A DNA stretch of 41,639 nt from Streptomyces cyaneofuscatus (GTDB lineage Bacteria; Actinomycetota; Actinomycetes; Streptomycetales; Streptomycetaceae). The notes under the pieces were generated by a model. That model made no database searches, had not been told where the DNA came from, and saw only the letters and a list, made by a program, of their open reading frames with translations. The position numbers and the translations under genes were made by a program. This document shows, piece after piece, positions 40,097 to 41,639 of the stretch. Positions within the stretch are counted from its first letter, which is position 1. Each line of letters opens with the position of its first letter. The stretch covers positions 1 through 41,639 of the forward strand of contig NZ_JOEM01000034.1 in the NCBI RefSeq assembly GCF_000718135.1, written 5' to 3'.

Positions 40097-40119
40097 GCCC
40101 GGACCGGCTCGGTCCGGGC
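40097..40119 (-). other. Hairpin in the leader of the subtilisin gene
   Basis: A perfect 9-bp dyad (GCCCGGACC, 40097-40105, with GGTCCGGGC, 40111-40119) and a 5-base loop lie 22-44 bases upstream of the protease start, just 5' of its ribosome site. It could be an operator or an mRNA structure. Confidence 0.6.
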
Positions 40120-40370
40120 TGGGCCCGCGCACGGCGAACACCGGGCACGGGCGGAAGGAAGGGGCACGGCGGAGGCTCCGGACGATTGCGACGTCGGCCT
40201 CGTACGGCGGATGCCGAACTTGGGGGGCCGGCAGATGCACGAGGGGCGGAGCCACCGCCGCCTCAGGAAGAATCGATCCCTGGGGGCAGGTCGAACAATG
40301 CGTAGGTGTACCCAACCGTTCCCGGCTGTCCGGGCCCGGCGTGGGGATAGGTTCTGCTCGCGAGGACGCC
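40120..40370. other. Divergent spacer between the subtilisin and DUF6461-like genes
   Basis: Part of a gene-free stretch of about 300 bases between divergent genes. It shows TAGGTT (40348-40353), a possible -10 for the rightward gene, and a CCCGG-CTGT-CCGGG hairpin (40321-40334). I see no other feature. Confidence 0.4.
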
Positions 40371-40400
40371 ATGGTGGCGAGCCGCTGGACAGGGGGCTTC

Positions 40401-41051
40401 ATGAACCAGGGACCTGGGGAGAACGGGCTGCGCTGGATAGCGGACGCCTACGACATCAGCTTCACCCTCACGCTCGCCGAGGGACTCTCACCGGAGGAAC
40501 TGCTGCGCAGCGTGGGCGCCGAGGAACGGCACATCGTCCCGCTGACCCGCTCCGCGGCGTACGAACTGCTGGTCAGGGACGAGGACGGCCACCTCAGCGA
40601 CCTCGACTTCTTGGACTGGGAGGACGAGGCGGAGGTGGCCCGGCTGACGAGTGGAGGCTTCCTGCCCGCTCCGCCGGAGACCATCGTGCGAGCGGGCTCG
40701 GTGGCGGGCTGGGCGTACGCGCTGGAGGAGTTCGGCTGCCATACGGACACCTACCTCCCGGCGCTGTCCCAGCGGGGCCGGGCGTTCGTCGTGCATCGCA
40801 ACGCGAAGGGCTTCAGCCACGTCGGCTACGGCCTCCACGGCAAGGCCGTGACGTGGTTCGAGCCGGGCCTGCCGCACCTGGCGGACGGTGTCCCGGCGGA
40901 CGCGTCGCTCGGCTTCGTCCCCCCTGACTCCGGGACGGGCGACGTGGCGTTCCTGCGGTTCCTGGAGGACGAGCTCGGCATCTACCTCCCCTACGAGGAG
41001 ACGGAGGCCGAGCTGCCGGCGGCGGCGATCACCGACACCGCCCAGGGCTGA
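40401..41051 (+). CDS. DUF6461-like hypothetical protein
   Basis: A 216-aa protein beginning MNQGPGENGLRWIADAYDIS with TLAEGLSPEELLRSVG and GWAYALEEFG; this pattern resembles the DUF6461 family of Streptomyces, whose function is unknown. It is acidic, with no signal peptide or membrane helix. AGGGGG lies four bases before ATG 40401. An in-frame ATG at 40371 with GAGGACGCC upstream would add 10 residues and is also plausible. The stop codon is copied in downstream tandem repeats. The gene ends 86 bases before the recA promoter region. Confidence 0.75.
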   Translation: MNQGPGENGLRWIADAYDISFTLTLAEGLSPEELLRSVGAEERHIVPLTRSAAYELLVRDEDGHLSDLDFLDWEDEAEVARLTSGGFLPAPPETIVRAGSVAGWAYALEEFGCHTDTYLPALSQRGRAFVVHRNAKGFSHVGYGLHGKAVTWFEPGLPHLADGVPADASLGFVPPDSGTGDVAFLRFLEDELGIYLPYEETEAELPAAAITDTAQG

Positions 41052-41094
41052 CTACCGGTGCTGCCCGGGCTGATCACCGACGCTGCCCGGCGAC
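41028..41094 (+). repeat. Three 22-23-bp tandem repeats at the DUF6461-like gene's stop
   Basis: Units start at 41028 (coding), 41051 and 41073. They share A-T/C-ACCG followed by GCCC(A)GGGCTGA in the first two, while the first and third share ATCACCGAC. The GGGCTGA that forms the stop codon (41049-41051) recurs at 41067-41073. Confidence 0.65.
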
Positions 41095-41137
41095 GGACGA
41101 GCCGCATCCCGGCCTGCCAGTCCCCGCGTGGTGCGCT

Positions 41138-41167
41138 TGACACCAAAATCGAACATCCATTCTCATG
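41138..41167 (+). promoter_or_regulatory. SOS-type promoter of recA
   Basis: A perfect TTGACA -35 (41138-41143) and a TCTCAT -10 (41162-41167) with an 18-base spacer. The LexA operator lies inside the spacer and touches the -10, so LexA binding would block the polymerase. Confidence 0.75.
41152..41163 (+). promoter_or_regulatory. LexA operator (Cheo-type SOS box) of recA
   Basis: GAACATCCATTC fits the GAAC-N4-RTTC SOS box known from Streptomyces recA and sits between the -35 and -10 of the promoter. An overlapping ATCCAT-TCTC-ATGGAT dyad extends to 41171. Confidence 0.85.
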
Positions 41168-41205
41168 GATTTCGGCCGGGTTTTTCCGGGGCCCGACCGT
41201 GGAGT

Positions 41206-41214
41206 TGTCCACAG
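41206..41214 (+). promoter_or_regulatory. DnaA box in the recA leader
   Basis: TTGTCCACA is an exact match to the Streptomyces DnaA-box consensus. It lies between the two recA promoters. A single box may occur by chance. Confidence 0.5.
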
Positions 41215-41236
41215 GCCGGGAGGACGTCGAGGCCCA

Positions 41237-41259
41237 TTGTCAGTGGCAGGGGTTAGCGT
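41237..41259 (+). promoter_or_regulatory. RecA-independent damage-inducible (RecA-NDp) promoter of recA
   Basis: TTGTCAGTGGC (41237-41247), six bases, TAGCGT (41254-41259): an exact fit to the actinobacterial LexA-independent DNA-damage promoter. A GTG codon in frame with recA begins exactly seven bases later (41267), the same layout as before lhr. Confidence 0.88.
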
Positions 41260-41302
41260 CTTTGACGTGAAGCGATCGACTCAAGCAAATCGGGTGGAAC
41301 CC

Positions 41303-41639
41303 ATGGCAGGAACCGACCGCGAGAAGGCGCTGGACGCCGCACTCGCACAGATTGAACGACAGTTCGGCAAGGGCGCGGTGATGCGCCTCGGTGAGCGGCC
41401 CAACGAGCCCATCGAGGTCATCCCGACGGGATCGACCGCCCTCGATGTCGCGCTCGGCGTCGGCGGTCTGCCGCGTGGCCGTGTGGTGGAGGTGTACGGG
41501 CCGGAGTCCTCCGGTAAGACGACGCTGACGCTGCACGCCGTGGCGAACGCGCAGAAGCTCGGCGGTGAAGATCGGCGTGATGTTCGGTTCGCCGGAGACC
41601 ACGACCGGTGGCCGGGCGCTGAAGTTCTACGCCTCGGTG
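41303..41639 (+). CDS. recA: Recombinase RecA, 5' part, with internal deletion and frameshift
   Basis: From ATG 41303 (GGTGG ribosome site) the frame reads a normal Streptomyces RecA start, [20 protein letters not shown], through Walker [10 protein letters not shown] to QKLGG (residue 88). The next bases (from about 41567) encode, in another frame, [20 protein letters not shown], which in RecA lies about 109 codons further on. The intervening segment with the catalytic Glu, Walker B and much of the L1 and L2 loops is missing; about 326 bp are lost, so the frame also shifts. As written, no functional RecA can be made. The gene runs off the window end. It may be a true deletion or an assembly error. 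A 12-residue longer form from GTG 41267 is possible. Confidence 0.85.
   Translation, partial: MAGTDREKALDAALAQIERQFGKGAVMRLGERPNEPIEVIPTGSTALDVALGVGGLPRGRVVEVYGPESSGKTTLTLHAVANAQKLGGEDRRDVRFAGDHDRWPGAEVLRLG

Noticed and set aside
41240..41602. A 120-codon frame antisense to recA
   Set aside because: Shadow of the recA coding strand; no motif and no ribosome site.

Overview
The window looks like chromosome of a Streptomyces species. GC content is very high, long antisense reading frames are everywhere, and the gene order ftsK - rodZ-like - rimO - pgsA - cinA/pncC - clgR - dps - nei - lhr - recA is the one known around recA in this genus. The osaC/osaA/osaB group at the left end is also a Streptomyces osmoadaptation locus. 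All assignments come from reading the translated sequence and motifs; no database was searched.

Layout. 1-360: 3' end of a 5S rRNA with its terminator, then a tRNA-Thr(GGT) and a perfect bidirectional terminator. 358-9746: osmotic-stress signalling, with osaC (anti-sigma kinase/phosphatase) divergent from osaA (hybrid histidine kinase with 11 HAMP-like units) and osaB (response regulator). 9949-18330: ftsK, a RodZ-like protein, the overlapping rimO-pgsA-pncC group, clgR, then dps-csbD. 18497-25286: a small membrane protein, an SDR, the glycosylase Nei and the helicase Lhr. 25389-30069: an AraC regulator with azlCD, a prenyltransferase-like protein, a DUF3046 protein and an AI-2E family permease. 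30125-41051: a probably accessory block with a reduced cytochrome bd oxidase (cydAB), a NarL-type two-component system, an SDR, a large LuxR (LAL) regulator, a secreted subtilisin with a P domain and a DUF6461-like protein. 41138 to the end: recA control region and the start of recA.

How the genes work together. Several modules concern stress and DNA maintenance: OsaC/A/B (osmotic stress), Dps and CsbD (stationary/oxidative stress), ClgR (Clp/Lon control), Nei, Lhr and RecA (DNA repair), FtsK (chromosome segregation). lhr and recA both carry the LexA-independent promoter motif TTGTCAGTGGC-N6-(-10), followed exactly seven bases later by a possible start codon. In mycobacteria a ClgR homologue activates this promoter class, and clgR lies in this window, so a local regulatory link is plausible.

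Most notable points. (1) recA reads normally for 88 codons, then jumps out of frame to the segment encoding [14 protein letters not shown]. This implies loss of about 326 bp, including Walker B, either a real mutation or an assembly fault near the window edge. (2) Short tandem duplications that copy or directly follow the stop codon occur at the 3' ends of at least six genes. (3) A perfect 22-bp tandem repeat lies upstream of cydA, and a pair of 22-bp dyad repeats upstream of dps. (4) About half of the transcription units have a -10 element 6-7 bases before the start codon, as expected for leaderless mRNAs.
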